From Takakia lepidozioides (lineage: Eukaryota; Streptophyta; Takakiopsida; Takakiales; Takakiaceae), in contig CM060733.1 in NCBI GenBank assembly GCA_030704615.1, forward strand, positions 18,414,001 to 18,478,000: a stretch of 64,000 nucleotides of DNA. The letters are read 5' to 3'. The position numbers were made by a program, and so were the translations under genes. Each line of letters begins with the position of its first letter. The stretch's first letter is position 1. Shown here one piece after another: positions 11,892-22,855 of this stretch. The notes beneath the pieces were generated by a model. The model made no database searches and was not told where the DNA came from. It saw only the letters and a program-made list of their open reading frames with translations.

Positions 11892-12609
11892 TGTCGCGGC
11901 CCTTTGCCTTGAGGGCAAGGGGTCGGGACGCAGAGGGGCTGCCCCTGTGGTGGGGGCGGTGGCAGCAATAGGTACGGGGGGCTGAAGCACCCTTGAGTGC
12001 CCAAGGCACTCAAGGAGGCGGAGACGCTCACTAGGTGGAGCCCCGCACACCGAGTTGCGGTGGGGGTGGCTCCACAAGGGGTGGAGGTAGCTTAGTGGGA
12101 CTTAGTAGGGGTGGCATAGGACTCACCATGGGGCGGAGATCTTGTGGTGGGAGTCGTGGGGAGTCTTGGGACTCACCACGGTCCAATAGGGCCATGGTGG
12201 GTGGGCCAAGACTCACCGCGACTCATCACCGGGAATCGAGGGTCTTCGTGGTGGTTCGCCATAAAATGGCATGGTTGTTTGTGAAACCCCCGCGGACAGT
12301 CACATAAGTATATATAGGGAGTAGTAACCCCGAGAACGGTGTAAGCCCGTTGGTGACCAAAAACTAGTGAGTAAGCGAGCGAGCCTGAATGCGACCAAGA
12401 AGTTGGGAGCTATTCCGGACTGCCATCTACCAAAGGGAATTTCCACTAGGCCGAAATTGGTGGAGGGTCTGTTGGGGGAAAAAAAAGGGACCGTTATGTC
12501 CCGTTGAGCAGCTGAAGCTCCGAGTTGGCCCGGCGGCCTGGTTGGGAGTTAGGCGCGCGCATCAAAGCGAGTAATTGAAGGAGAGCTTACCGAAGTGAGG
12601 TGCACGACA
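11892..12609 (+). repeat. Element A 5' LTR
   Basis: 718 bp running from TGTCGCGG to CACGACA. It matches the split 3' LTR (19189-19316 plus 27879-28479) along its length with scattered substitutions and small indels. It is GC-rich in the first third, with a TATATATA box at 12309-12316 and about 290 bp of downstream sequence, consistent with a U3-R-U5 layout. Confidence 0.93.
12309..12316 (+). promoter_or_regulatory. LTR TATA box
   Basis: TATATATA followed by GGGAGTAG. It is conserved in the 3' LTR at 28172-28179, including the flanking bases. It is the likely core promoter of element A transcription. Confidence 0.6.
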
Positions 12610-12611
12610 CT

Positions 12612-12623
12612 TGATATCAGAGC
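12612..12623 (+). promoter_or_regulatory. Element A primer-binding site, tRNA-iMet type
   Basis: TGATATCAGAGC starts 2 bases after the LTR end. It differs by one base from the plant initiator-tRNA-Met primer site TGGTATCAGAGC, so this element was primed by that tRNA. Confidence 0.85.
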
Positions 12624-12665
12624 TTGGAGTTCAGTACGCGATCGTCCTTGGGATCGGCCTCATCA

Positions 12666-13754
12666 TGGGGTCGGGCAAGCCAAAGCGAAAGCGGAACGGC
12701 CCGAAAGATGATGATCTTGGTGAGTCCGATGGGGGTGACGTATCACCGAAGCGGCCATTTGAGGAAGCGATTCATGCTTTTGAAAGCAAGGCCACTCAAG
12801 AATGGGAGGAATCTGAGGAGTCGGAGCTCGAGGAATCCCTAAGAGCTCCGACAGATCATGCCAGCAGCCTTTTGGGAAGGGTTGTTGGCGCAGTTTGGCG
12901 GGACGTTGAAAGACGTGTTGAGGGCGGCTAATGCCACTTCCACTAAGGCAAAGTTTAAGGTGAAGCCTAAGGAACCCGACACCTTCGAGGGCGTCCGAAA
13001 TCAGAAGGCACTCAACACCTGGCACTTGGAGCTACAGCAGTACTTCCGAGCGGCCAAGTTGAGTGACGAGAATCGGGTGGAGGTGGCTCCCACCTATTTG
13101 AGGGGCTATGCTCAACAATGGTGGCAGAAATGCCTTCACGACCGAGGTCCAAACCCGGAAACCTTGAACTGGAGTGAGTTCAAGGAACTAATGAAGAGAT
13201 AGTTTGTGCCCCTCAACGCGTCCTAGCTCGCCCGAGACAAGATGAGGAATCTGAAACAAACGGATGACATTCGGGGATATGTTCAGGCTTTCAATGTGCT
13301 GTTGCTCGAAGTCGCGGACATGGCAGAACCAGAAATGGCCTTCAACTTTCTGGCGGAACTGACCCCATGGACCAGGCGGAAGTTGGAGGAGAAGCCACCT
13401 AAGACTTTGAACGAGGCAATTGAGAGGGCTGAATGTTTCTTGGATGTCCCTAGGGGCGAAAGACAAGGCCGTACGGAGCTGAACCACAAGAAGACCCGGC
13501 GGGAGGGTGACTCATTCCGACCGGAAAAAAAGTGGGATAGGCCACGCGGCGACAATGGCACGTGGAAATCGAAGGGAGGTCCTTCTCACGTCAAGGCGGC
13601 ACCCAGTGCTCTGAAAGGAAAATCAGGTGCGGCGGCTTATGGCGGACAGAAGGCGACCTTTGATGGGGTGTGTTTTAATTGCGGGGAGCCCGGGCACATG
13701 GCTAAGAAGTGCGCAAAACCCCGACAATTGAACATGACTCAGGCGACCACATAG
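12666..13754 (+). pseudogene. Element A gag
   Basis: Gag packages the element RNA into cytoplasmic particles. The N-terminal part (MGSGKPKRKR, then an acidic KATQEWEESEESELEES) lies in one frame. Near 12860 the reading moves to another frame with the capsid-like core (FEGVRNQKALNTWHLELQQY, then YAQQWWQKCL), and then the zinc knuckle CFNCGEPGHMAKKC (C-x2-C-x4-H-x4-C) at about 13671. Two TAG codons (13200-13202 and 13224-13226) break KR*FVPLNAS*LARD, where the conserved frame expects Gln. CAG to TAG changes would explain both. The downstream protease follows in another frame, overlapping the end of gag. Confidence 0.85.
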
Positions 13755-14226
13755 CTGTCGGAAGATTCCAGGTGGAAGCGGTGGTCGCTAAGACTTGCAA
13801 GGTAGGCAACTACTCTTGTGAGTTGTATCAGGAAACTGGCGCCCTGCGTAAAGGGAGTCAATTATTGTTCGTAGATGGGATAATTTCCGGAACTAACGTG
13901 TTGTTGTTGGTGGACACATGAGCGTCGCACTCCTTCATGACACCGGCAATGGCACGAAAGCTGGGGCTCCCGACAAGTGACGTGGGGGCCTCTATTGAGG
14001 TGCGTTCTGCCAAAAGAGAACCACAATTGGCGACGAGGTTGGCGTTCGATGTTCATCTTCAACTGGAGAGTTGAGAGGGACGTGAGAACTTCACCATTTG
14101 CGAGATCGATGGAGTGGATCTCATTTTGGAGATGACCTTTTTCAGCAAATCCGGAGCGGTTATAGATGGCCGCAAGAGAGTAATCACGCTGCCGTGTGGG
14201 AATGGTGGCGAAATTTTACGAATGTA
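13709..14226 (+). pseudogene. Element A retropepsin, active-site glycine mutated to stop
   Basis: Aspartic protease that would cut Gag-Pol. The catalytic loop reads LLLVDT*ASHSFM at about 13905-13935. The expected D-T-G-A motif has TGA in place of the glycine codon, so this copy cannot make an active enzyme. Downstream GVDLILEM at about 14110 corresponds to the conserved hydrophobic strand before the second loop. Another stop lies after the LQLES segment. It sits between gag and reverse transcriptase, as expected for Ty3 elements. Confidence 0.8.
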
Positions 14227-14284
14227 GGAAACGCCCAAACCCGTAGGAGGGCGAATAAACCTTCTATCAGTAAGGGAGTGGGCC

Positions 14285-15800
14285 GTGGAGGAGCCACACG
14301 AGCCCCAGTTTTTGCTTTACGTAAGACAAATGAAAGGAGAAGGCGATGGAGAGCCGAGCCCAGATTGGATCAAGGGGATCTTGGAGAAATACCAGGATGT
14401 GATGCCAGAGGATTTACCAAGCGGCCTGCCACCGCGACGGGGAGTTGACCACAAGATTGAGGTGATATCGGGATCGGAGCCGCCTGCCAAGACGCCCTAC
14501 CGGTTGAGCCACAGAGAGTTGGTCGAGCTGAAGACTCAGCTCAAGGATCTAATGTCAAAGGGGTATATCCGGCCAAGTAAGTCACCTTATGGAGCCCCGG
14601 TGCTATTCGCAGACAAGAAGGATGGGACGCTGCGAATATGTGTCGATTACAGGGCTCTGAATAAGGTGACTATAAAAACCGATACCTTTTGCCAAGGATC
14701 GACGACTTTTTCGATCGGTTGGCATGAGCGAAGTATTTTAGCCGGATCGATTTGCACTCCGGCTATCATCAAATTCGAGTGGCGGAAGGAGATGAGGAGA
14801 AGACCGCGTGCAGGACAAGATATGGTTCGTACGAGTTCTTGGTAATGCCTTTTGGGCTCACCAACGCACCCGTGACCTTTAGCACGCTAATGAACAGCCT
14901 TTTCCAGGAGTGGTTGGATGACTTTGTGATCGTGTACATCGACGACATCTTGGTGTACTCGAAAACAAATGAAGAGCACCTAAAAAGGGTGTTCCAGAAA
15001 TTGCGGGAAGGTAAGCTGTATGCCAAAGCTTCAAAGTGCGAATTCGGGGTTACAAAAGTGGAGTTCCTGGGGCATGTGATTACACATGATGGGATCAAAA
15101 TGGATGACAGAAAGGTGAGGGCGATCTTGGACTGGGAACCTCCGACTTTGGTCCCGGGAGTGCGATCCTTCCTAGGACTCGCCTCCTATTACCGGAAGTA
15201 TGTGAGAAATTTCGCCAAGATCTCGGGGTCGTTGTCAAACCTCCTGTGTAAATCCAAGGTCTGGGTATGGAACACCTTTTGTGGCCAAGCTTTTGCCGAG
15301 TTGAAGCAGCGGATGGCGGAAGCTCCAGTCCTCAAAATTCCGGAGTTCGACCGTCCATTTGAGATCCATACAGATGCGTCGGACTTTGCAATTGGGGTAT
15401 ACTCATGCAGGATGGACATCCAGTGGCTTACAAAAGTAAGAAATTGAATGAAGTGGAGCGACGGTGGCCTACGCACGAGAAAGAAATGAAGGCGGTGGTG
15501 CATTGCCTTGAGTTTTGGCGCCACTATATTGGTTCTAACCCGGTGAAGGTGTTCACGGACAATGTCACGGTGAAGTATTTTGCCACGCAGCCTAAGTTGT
15601 CCCCAAAACAAATTAGGTGGCAAGACACTTTGGCATTGTTCGACGTGGATATCCAGTACAAACCGAGACGAGACAATGTGGTGGCTGATGCTTTAAGTAG
15701 AAAGCAACAGCTCGTGTTGGTGTACAAGGGTGAGACGGCGCTCCAAAGGAAGATCCGGAAGGCTTCCGGAAGGATGAGATGGCGAATTCTGTGATGCGGG
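14285..15800 (+). pseudogene. Element A reverse transcriptase and RNase H
   Basis: The RT copies element RNA to DNA and the RNase H removes the RNA. Recognisable in order are the [13 protein letters not shown] entry region, [77 protein letters not shown], the catalytic YIDD at 14935-14946, and FLGHVIT. RNase H follows with [13 protein letters not shown], then VFTDNVTVKYFATQPK and ending RRDNVVADALSRK. A frameshift near 14690, a TGA in RLA*AKYFSR, and another frameshift near 15400 disrupt it. Length and order are normal for a Ty3 element. Non-functional in this copy. Confidence 0.88.
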
Positions 15801-16530
15801 ACTTGAGGATAGGGGTTAAATCGCAATTTTACTTGCAAAATGGACTGCTCCGGTATAAGCAAAAGCATCTCTACGTGTCGAAGGGAGGGATCAAAGATAG
15901 CCTCTTGAGATAATGTCATGATGGCCCGCTTGCGGGCCACGACGGAGCCAAGCGCACCGCGACACTCTTAAAGAAAGAGTATTTCTGGCTCAAACTGAGG
16001 GAGGAGGCCGAGGAGTATGTGAAGACATGCACCACATGCCAACAAAACTGGAGCGAGTGTAAAAAGCAAGCGGGGCTGTTACAACCCTTGCCGATTCCAG
16101 AGGGGTCTTGGGAAAGTGTCTCGATGGATTTCATGACTGCTATGCCGCTGTCAAAAGGATTCGATGCAATCATGGTGGTGGTGGATAGGTCAGTAAAATG
16201 GACCATTTCATTCCCACCAAGAAGACGGCAACGGCGCAAGAGACGGTGCGACTTTACTTCGCCCACGTCTTCAAGCATCATGGACTCCCGAAGGATATTG
16301 TCTCGGACCGTGATCCAAAGTTTACAAGTAAATTTTGGAGGGCACTTTGGAAGAAGATGGGGACGAGGCTCAAGATAAGCACCGCCTTCCGACCTACGAC
16401 AGACGGCCAAACGGAAAGGGTGAATTCCGTGGTGAAGCAAATCTTACGGAATTACGTGTCGGTAGACCAATCGGACTGGGTGGAACACTTGGATGCAACA
16501 GAGTTCTGTTATAATAACACAAAACACTCC
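15801..16530 (+). pseudogene. Element A integrase, N-terminal and core part
   Basis: Integrase joins element DNA to the chromosome. The HHCC zinc site is visible as HDGPLAGHDGAKRTATLLKK then CTTCQ near 15915-16040, preceded by a stop. The core follows with the first Asp in SMDFMTAMP, the second in DIVSDRDPKFTSKFWRALW and the Glu in TTDGQTERVNSVVKQ. One frameshift separates the first Asp from the rest. The frame stops within FCYNNTKHS, where a hAT-like element is inserted. The gene resumes exactly at 17614 after the duplicated AACACTCC. Confidence 0.88.
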
Positions 16531-17613
16531 CCTGGGGGGTGCACTCTTTATAAAATGTCCGTATCACGTGCGTTCGCCGCCTAATAAAAAAACCCCATGT
16601 ATACGGGTCCTTGGATCATTTATACCCCCTCTGTACATACATTTTGAAGATTATAAAATCCCCTCCTGTAAATATATAGAAATTTATAATTTTAAAAAAG
16701 TACCCCCTGCTGTATGTATATTTCTTTTTTGAATCATTAAAAAATACCCTCAAATATGTATATGTATTTTTTTTATTATATCAAGTTTATTCATTTAAAA
16801 ACAGACCTCGGCCTGTATTACTATGTAGGTCCAAATTTTATGAAACCAAGTCGGTGCATCCCTACCCATTGAGGGCTTTCCAACGGTACCAAAATCGTGG
16901 CTAGAGGCCCTGCGGTTTGGGAGATCTCAAGGACCCTACAAACAATATTGTGTTCATGCCATATTTGAAAAAAAAAAACCCCCAATTATTTACATTTATG
17001 TCCCCGTGTACAAAGGATAAATAAATGGCCAGTAATTGTTGCAAGAAAGCCCATTTTGCTATTTTTCGCGAGTTTCCAACAACCAAAAGTACTTGAAATT
17101 TCATATCTCCCACATTGCAAGTTCCAAAATTATGAGACCAAGCCAGTGCACCCCTCCTCATGGAGGGCTTTCCAATGGTACCAAATACCAGGGCTGGGGC
17201 CCCGCGGTTGGGGAGATCTCAACAATGATACAAAACAAAATATTGTCTTTATTGTATATTACTGTTTAACATTAAAATTGTTTCAAGAACCGTGGACCAG
17301 CCTAGTGGTATGGAGTTGGTCGAGGTGTGTAGGTGGTCTTGGGCTCAAATCTACATTGTGATATATACATATTTTCAAAGTTTTCGAAAAATTCAAAACA
17401 CCATGAGATTTGAACCCACGATGAGAGTCGTGGCATTGGTAACCCTTACCACTACGCTGCCCTCCTAATCATGCTAAACCTTGCTGTAGACTTATATTTA
17501 AGGTGTTGCTTTACCCCCCTATGTATGTATAATGTTGTACATGGGGGGTTAAAAATATCCCCTCATGTGCACGTACGTGGCTGGTACAGGTTGGCTGGGG
17601 TGCACCTCTCGGG
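16531..17613. mobile_element. hAT-like non-autonomous DNA transposon in integrase
   Basis: A 1083-bp insertion flanked by a perfect 8-bp target duplication AACACTCC (16523-16530 and 17614-17621). Removing it restores the integrase reading TKHSATGVSPF. The ends are an imperfect 14-bp inverted repeat, CCTGGGGGGTGCAC on the left and CCCGAGAGGTGCAC on the right (11 of 14 match). Subterminal motifs of the type ACCCCCATGTA recur in both arms. There is no transposase ORF, so it was mobilised in trans. The 8-bp duplication points to the hAT superfamily; the termini are not the usual CAGGG, so the assignment is tentative. Confidence 0.85.
17287..17463. repeat. inverted pair of tRNA-like (SINE-like) segments
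   Basis: Two related tRNA-like segments face each other inside the hAT-like element. On the plus strand (17287-17355) an A-box-like CAGCCTAGTGGTATGG is followed by GGGCTCAAATC. On the minus strand (17463-17397) CAGCGTAGTGGTAAGG is followed by GGGTTCAAATC. Box spacing is near that of tRNAs. Neither folds into an obviously complete cloverleaf with a paired acceptor stem, so they are more likely tRNA-derived repeats than working tRNA genes. Confidence 0.5.
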
Positions 17614-18270
17614 AACACTCCGCAACGGGAGTTTCCCCTTTCGTATTGGTCTATGGAAAAGCACCTCTGGTGCCGACAAGTTGGGCTGCCCAGGACGTTG
17701 AGGAACCGGCAGCAGCGGCGGTACTGGAAGAACGTGAGCGTTTGTTAAAGCTCGCAAAGTACAACATTGCTAAAGCTAGGAAACGGTATGAAATGCAGGC
17801 GAATCGGAAGCGGAGGGAAGTTAAGTTTGAGGCAGGCACGGAGGTCTGGTTGAACATCAAGAATTTCCGACTACCTCCGGAAGTGAGTCCGAAGTTCGTA
17901 CCTCCGTATGCGGGACCCTTTCATATCCGGATGATTATGAATGAGGATGTGTATGAATTGGAGCTGCCGGCAAACAGCAAGGTGCATCCAGTATTCCACG
18001 TCTCTCTTTTGAAGTCTTACTTCAAAGATGAAGTGCGTCCGAATCGGCATCAAGTGTTGCGTCCGCCACCTGTGCTGTTGGACCATGAAAATGAACATGA
18101 GTATGAGGTGGAGGTAGTGCTTAAGTCGAGGAGGTTCAAGAATCGAGAAATGGAGTATCTCGTGAAATGGAATGGACTATAATCATGTAGAGGCATCTTG
18201 GGTGCGTGCCTCAGAAATAAGAAACGCATCCGAGGCTGTTGCAGCTTTCGAAGGGCGACCTCAAAAGTGA
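17614..18270 (+). pseudogene. Element A integrase C-terminus with chromodomain
   Basis: After the transposon the frame resumes with SATGVSPFVLVYGKAP, a basic helical stretch (KARKRYEMQANRKRREVKF), the GPF-type module (VPPYAGPFHIRMIMNEDVYE) and VHPVFHVSLLKSYF. A chromodomain follows at about 18100-18230: YEVEVVLKSRR, then EMEYLVKWNGL and, after a one-base frameshift at about 18180, NHVEASWVRASEI. Chromodomains on Ty3 integrases bind methylated histone H3 and steer insertion into heterochromatin. Aromatic and acidic positions of the fold are present, but this copy is frameshifted. Confidence 0.88.
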
Positions 18271-19188
18271 AAGAAGCGTTGATGGGGACATCAACCTTGG
18301 AGCGTGGGGGGAGGAAATGCTTGCTTAGCCCGGCTTAGCTAAGCTCAGGAACCCGATTGCAAAAACTTGTATTGTACAAATTTTGTTATAAATTAAATGG
18401 TTCCCAAATGTTGTGCGTCCTATTTTGTTTGGAATGGTGATGCATGGTTTGTTTGGCTAGTGTGTAGAATGCATGCTAGCTTACAAAGTGGTAGAGGTAA
18501 ATTGGATTAATTGTGTGTTTGCATAGTGCCGAAATCGAATGACTCCCATCCAAGAGGCAAGGAAACTTGCGCCTTCTTTGGGAGTTCACGTGCTAGTGCG
18601 CACCTGGCGCGTGCGCGTACTATAACTACGCTACCGAGGGGGTTGCCTTGTAGTGCAGGCTAACGTGGAAGCTACGTGCTTCTGTTCACGTACTATAATC
18701 GTGTAGCCTCAGGACGAAGTTGTAGTGCGGCTTTGGCGTGTTCCCTTACCTCAGGCCAGCATTCTAAGGCGGACCCAATTGTAGTGATTGGGGCGCACGG
18801 TTAGTTCAAGGTTATCTTCCTAGTAAAAAAGGGTTCAAGGTGAACCTTTGCTCAAGGTGATGCCAAAAGCGGCACCACGAGCGGTCGCAAGCAATGTTGT
18901 TGCAGTAAGACGATTCGATCCTTGAGGAGGATCGTTCCTTGGCCTTGAAGTGGGCCAAGAAGAGTGCACTGGGAGGAGCTTGAGAGGCTCCACCCTTGGC
19001 CGGGACTTGGAGGAAGTTGGCCGAACTAGCTAGTGGAGAGTAGAGTCAAGTGTGGGGTTTGGTTCTTTGCCATGGGACGCCATGGTGCGGAAACAAACTC
19101 CTTGATGTGGGACGCCACAACTTGGTTGTTCGTTTCTACAAAATAGACAAGTCGATGAGGACATCGACTCCCTGTTGGTAGGGGTGTG
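18271..19188 (+). other. Element A 3' untranslated region with two hairpins
   Basis: Non-coding segment between pol and the 3' LTR. It holds two short inverted repeats with the same layout: GTTGATG, GGGA, CATCAAC at 18278-18295, just after the stop, and GTCGATG, AGGA, CATCGAC at 19151-19168, just before the LTR. A purine-rich GGTAGGGGTGTG directly precedes the LTR and may serve as the polypurine tract. Confidence 0.6.
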
Positions 19189-19316
19189 TGTCCCGGCCCT
19201 TTGCCTTGAGGGCAGGGGGTCGGGACGCAGAAGGGCTGCCCCTGTGGTGGGGGCGGTGGCAGCAATAGGTACGGGGTGCTGAAGCACCCTTGAGTGCCCA
19301 AGGCACTCAAGGAGGC
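19189..19316 (+). repeat. Element A 3' LTR, left part
   Basis: Begins TGTCCCGGCC and follows the 5' LTR to GGCACTCAAGGAGGC, where element B is inserted. The last four bases (AGGC, 19313-19316) are repeated at 27879-27882 as the target duplication. Confidence 0.92.
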
Positions 19317-19353
19317 TGTCAAGTTATTTTACCACTGGTGTGAAGTTAGCTAG

Positions 19354-21118
19354 TTAGATGACATGATCAGCTCCAAGTATTTCTGCCCGAAATCAGTTGT
19401 TGCGGGTAGATGAGGAGCAGCCGAATGGTGGAGCTGCAAGGAGATGCATTGCAGCCCGTTGAGAGCTTCAGCTCCAAGCTCATGAAGAGGTATGAGTGAA
19501 GAGAGGGGGCTGGTCCCTCTTGTGTGCAAATCAGTGCACTTGTGAAACATGTGCTGAGTTGGAGTTTCAATCTGAAACTCAGTAGTGTAAGGGCTCTTGG
19601 AGTGGCAAGAACGGGGCTGGAAGGGCAGCAACGAGGCGCCCTAGAGCCAAGGGAGATGCATGAGAAATGCAGGTGCACCAAGTTTGTAAAGAAGCCATAG
19701 CTCGTCGGCAGCAGGTGCAAGAGCAAACCCCAGCTCGGGAACGCGTGGGAACGCCGGGAACGTCTCGGGAACGCATGGGAACTCGTTGGGAGTTCCAGGG
19801 ATCGCAAGGAATAGTGGTCGTGATGGTCCGTTGGGGCGGTATCATGAGATACCACGAGCCCAGGTTGTGATGGTTGACCGTTGACCGTGACCGTTGGAAG
19901 TCGTGGTGCGGATACAACGGGTGGGCACGGTGACCAGATCGTGGGGATGGCGGGCCGTGAAGGCTTGTGGGAGTGGTACCACGGGGTATCACTGGGCAGC
20001 CCGTGGCCAACGAGTGCCTAGGGCGGGCCGTGAGGAGTCGTGGCGGTTGGAGCCACGGAAGGCCGCGAACAGTTAGAGTGAAAAAAAAATAAAAATAAAA
20101 AATAAATAAAATCTTTTTTCACTCGTTTCGTGGGACCTTGATGGGGAGGCTGGGCTCTGAAGAACAACGGTTTTGAGCTAGCTGATCCGGCAGAAAAGTC
20201 GGAATTGCCTCCCTGCTGCGTCTTAACAAAGGGGATTACTTCCATGCAGGTAATCTTTTCGGGTTTTCGCCCAATTCTTAACTATGGGGAAGACCAGCCT
20301 GCAAGTAATTCCTTTGGACAGAATGTTGTTGGGGCCTATATGTACCTCTATTTGCTCCATTTTTGAACCTTCAGTGAACGGTGTCGTTTCCTGAGGTAAT
20401 TCCATTCGGAGGAATGACTGGTGGACGTAAGGAGGCACTGGCGGACCCTGTGGAGGCTTGCATGGGGCCTTGGAGGCCAAGTTTCATGAGCTCGTGGAGG
20501 GCGGTTTGAGGAGTGTCTACAGGATGCTCTCATGGTCATGCAAGTGAGAGAAGAGAGGAAAAAAGAGGGTGTTGGGATGAGAGCGTGCTTGGGATAGGCA
20601 TTGCTTTAGCTTCTCTTCCTCGTAGTTTTTCACCTTCTCTGTAGGCCGAGACCTTTTTGTAGGTGGAGACAAAAGTCAGTCCGGGTTTGGGCTGGGTTGC
20701 AGGAGCGACACTGTGGAGTTATTTTTGGTGTTGGGGGAGTTGTTGTTTTCATTCTTGTGTTTGGATCCCCTCCACAACTGCATGCTTGATTGTGCGCCAT
20801 GCTAGTTTTGTGTGGGCGCTTGATTTTATAGGTGGTGGACTCGGGCTTGATCGCCGATCCCACCCTAGAGCATGTTGTCGATGGTGAGGCTGGGGTGATG
20901 ACCAGTCAGACCATCTTTGTTTCTCCTGTGGTGAGGTTGGAGGTGATGACCAGCCAACCATAGGAGTGTCTGCGGTGGATGCAGGTACAGGTGCAGGCTA
21001 TGTTAGGAACCTAGTATTCCAAACCATAAGCCGCATCAGGTTCTCTACCCGGTTACCTTGTGGAGAGGGGATTAGAGACATGTTCATGACCGGTTGAGTG
21101 TCAGTTTGTCAACACGGA
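19354..21118 (+). other. Element B leader, no gene recognised
   Basis: About 1.76 kb between the 37-bp LTR start and gag. No tRNA-Met primer site of the usual sequence is visible and the frames are short. An A-rich stretch lies at 20082-20112. This may be a diverged LTR plus leader, or another insertion; I cannot tell which. Confidence 0.4.
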
Positions 21119-22560
21119 GGTGCCACTAGTTGATGGGGAAAGTGCCGGTACGAACACTAGCGATACTAGCGGGTATACGAGACGAGGTGTGCGGTTTAGG
21201 CCACCTTCACCTCCTGTGTCTTCTACGGAAGGTTATGATTCGGATTATGAATCAGGAAGACCACACCGGCGGTGCAAGTTGTTTCCTTGCCATTGTTGTG
21301 GGACACGATGGAGGAGATGTATGGAGCCACCAAGGGGCCACGAAGGTATTCTGGGGCGGTGAGCACCATTGAGTTGGATGATTTTATCCAAGATTTTGAT
21401 AGTTGGCGTGACTTGCAGCAAATGCGCAATCCACAACTGTTTACGCCTTTCATGGCATGGAAGGGGCTGTTTCAGTACCTTAAGGGGCCGCCCATGGACG
21501 ATTACCATGAGTTTAGGCGGGGGCACGATGTTGAGATCGAGGAGTGGAGGATGTATTGGTCACCTGACTATGTCTCCATCACTAGAGGCACTAGAGGCAC
21601 AAGGGCAGCAGCCACACCGGCAGTTGCACCAGCAGCTACAACAACAGCTTCCACGAGCAGTAGTGGGACTAGTGGTACAACAACTATGACGGCCACCCAA
21701 GCTACTGCTGCACCCAGCACCAATGGCGGTGCCTGCCTTCAACCCTGTTGTGGAGTTCTTCGAAGACTTGAGAAGGAACTACCAAAGGGTGAGGATAGAG
21801 AAGTTGAGGAGCTTGCAAGAGTTCCAACGGAAGCCTACTGAGAGCTTGAGGGAGGCTTTCACTCGCATGAGGCGCTTGATTAATGTAACCCAAGGGGTTA
21901 CGGAGGCTCAGGCAGTCCAATTCTAGTACGGGATATTGGACAAGGAGCTGAAGAGAAGGGTGCGGGATGCAACTCTCCTACAAGTGGCCCAACCCACCTT
22001 AGCAAATGTGTTTTTGCTGGCAGAGCGGATAGAGCTCAACATGGTGGAGGAACGAGTGGTCATGGTGGGATTTGCTAAGGAGGCACGTAGTGGTGCTCCT
22101 AGCCAGCCACTACCTCAACGTGCTCAAGGCAGCAAAGGGGCTCAGGTGAAGCCCATGGAAGGGCAGAGAGGACCTCAGATGCAGGGGTCTCTCCCTTCAT
22201 TTGCTGGCCAACAACGGGCGGATGTGGTGTGCTGGACATGTGGAGGACCTCATGTCAAGAAGGATTGCCCAAAGGGAGACAATGGTTTGGCACCAGCACA
22301 ACCTGCACAGGTGCAGTGTGGGCATTGTGGCAGGTACGGGCATGGAGAGGCCCAGTGCTATGGTTTGCACCCTGAGTTGCGCTCATGCCAGTTCCAAGGG
22401 AACAATGGTGGCCGGGGGTGAGGTGGAGCAGCCCAGAGAGGACGAGGTGGCCAGGCATGAGGTGCAGGCCAAGGGCAGGCTCAACATGACCAAGGACGCG
22501 GAGATCAGGGTGGTGATCAAGGCATGGCCAACCGGCTTCAGCAGCTAGAGCAGAGGCTCG
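21119..22560 (+). pseudogene. Element B gag with two zinc knuckles
   Basis: Fragments in three frames: a Ser/Asp/Gly leader (GVRFRPPSPPVSS), a hydrophobic segment with FIQDFDSWRDLQQM, an Ala/Thr-rich low-complexity linker, then a capsid-like core (VVEFFEDLRRNYQRVRIEKL, then LREAFTRMRRLINVTQGVTE) and ERIELNMVEERVVMV. Two CCHC knuckles follow at about 22230-22370: CWTCGGPHVKKDC (spacing 2-3-4, one residue shorter than usual) and CGHCGRYGHGEAQC (2-4-4). They bind element RNA. A TAG at 21924 and frameshifts disrupt the frame. The C-terminal tail is Gln/Gly rich. Confidence 0.75.
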
Positions 22561-22855
22561 CTGCCATGGCCACAGCTCAGGTGGTACCGGCTCCAAGGCT
22601 GGATGGTCCACCTTCTGCTCCCGAGGGAGGAGACTTAGGAGGCATGGGATTCATGTGCGGGGCAACTCTACCACTAGTGAGGGGTGCCACTACCACTACC
22701 ACTATGGGTGGGGCACCACTACCACTAGTGTCGGGCAACACTACCACTACCACTACCACTATGTGCGGGGGGCAGCATTACCACTAGTGCAAGTGGACTC
22801 AGCTGCGGCAGTGACTTAAGAAGCAGCACGAGTTCCTGAGCCACAGGGTGCAGAG

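Noticed and set aside
12035-12307. 90-codon Gly/Arg-rich ORF, repeated at 27898-28230
   Set aside because: It lies wholly inside the element A LTR and reflects the GC-rich LTR sequence. There is no start context or homology.
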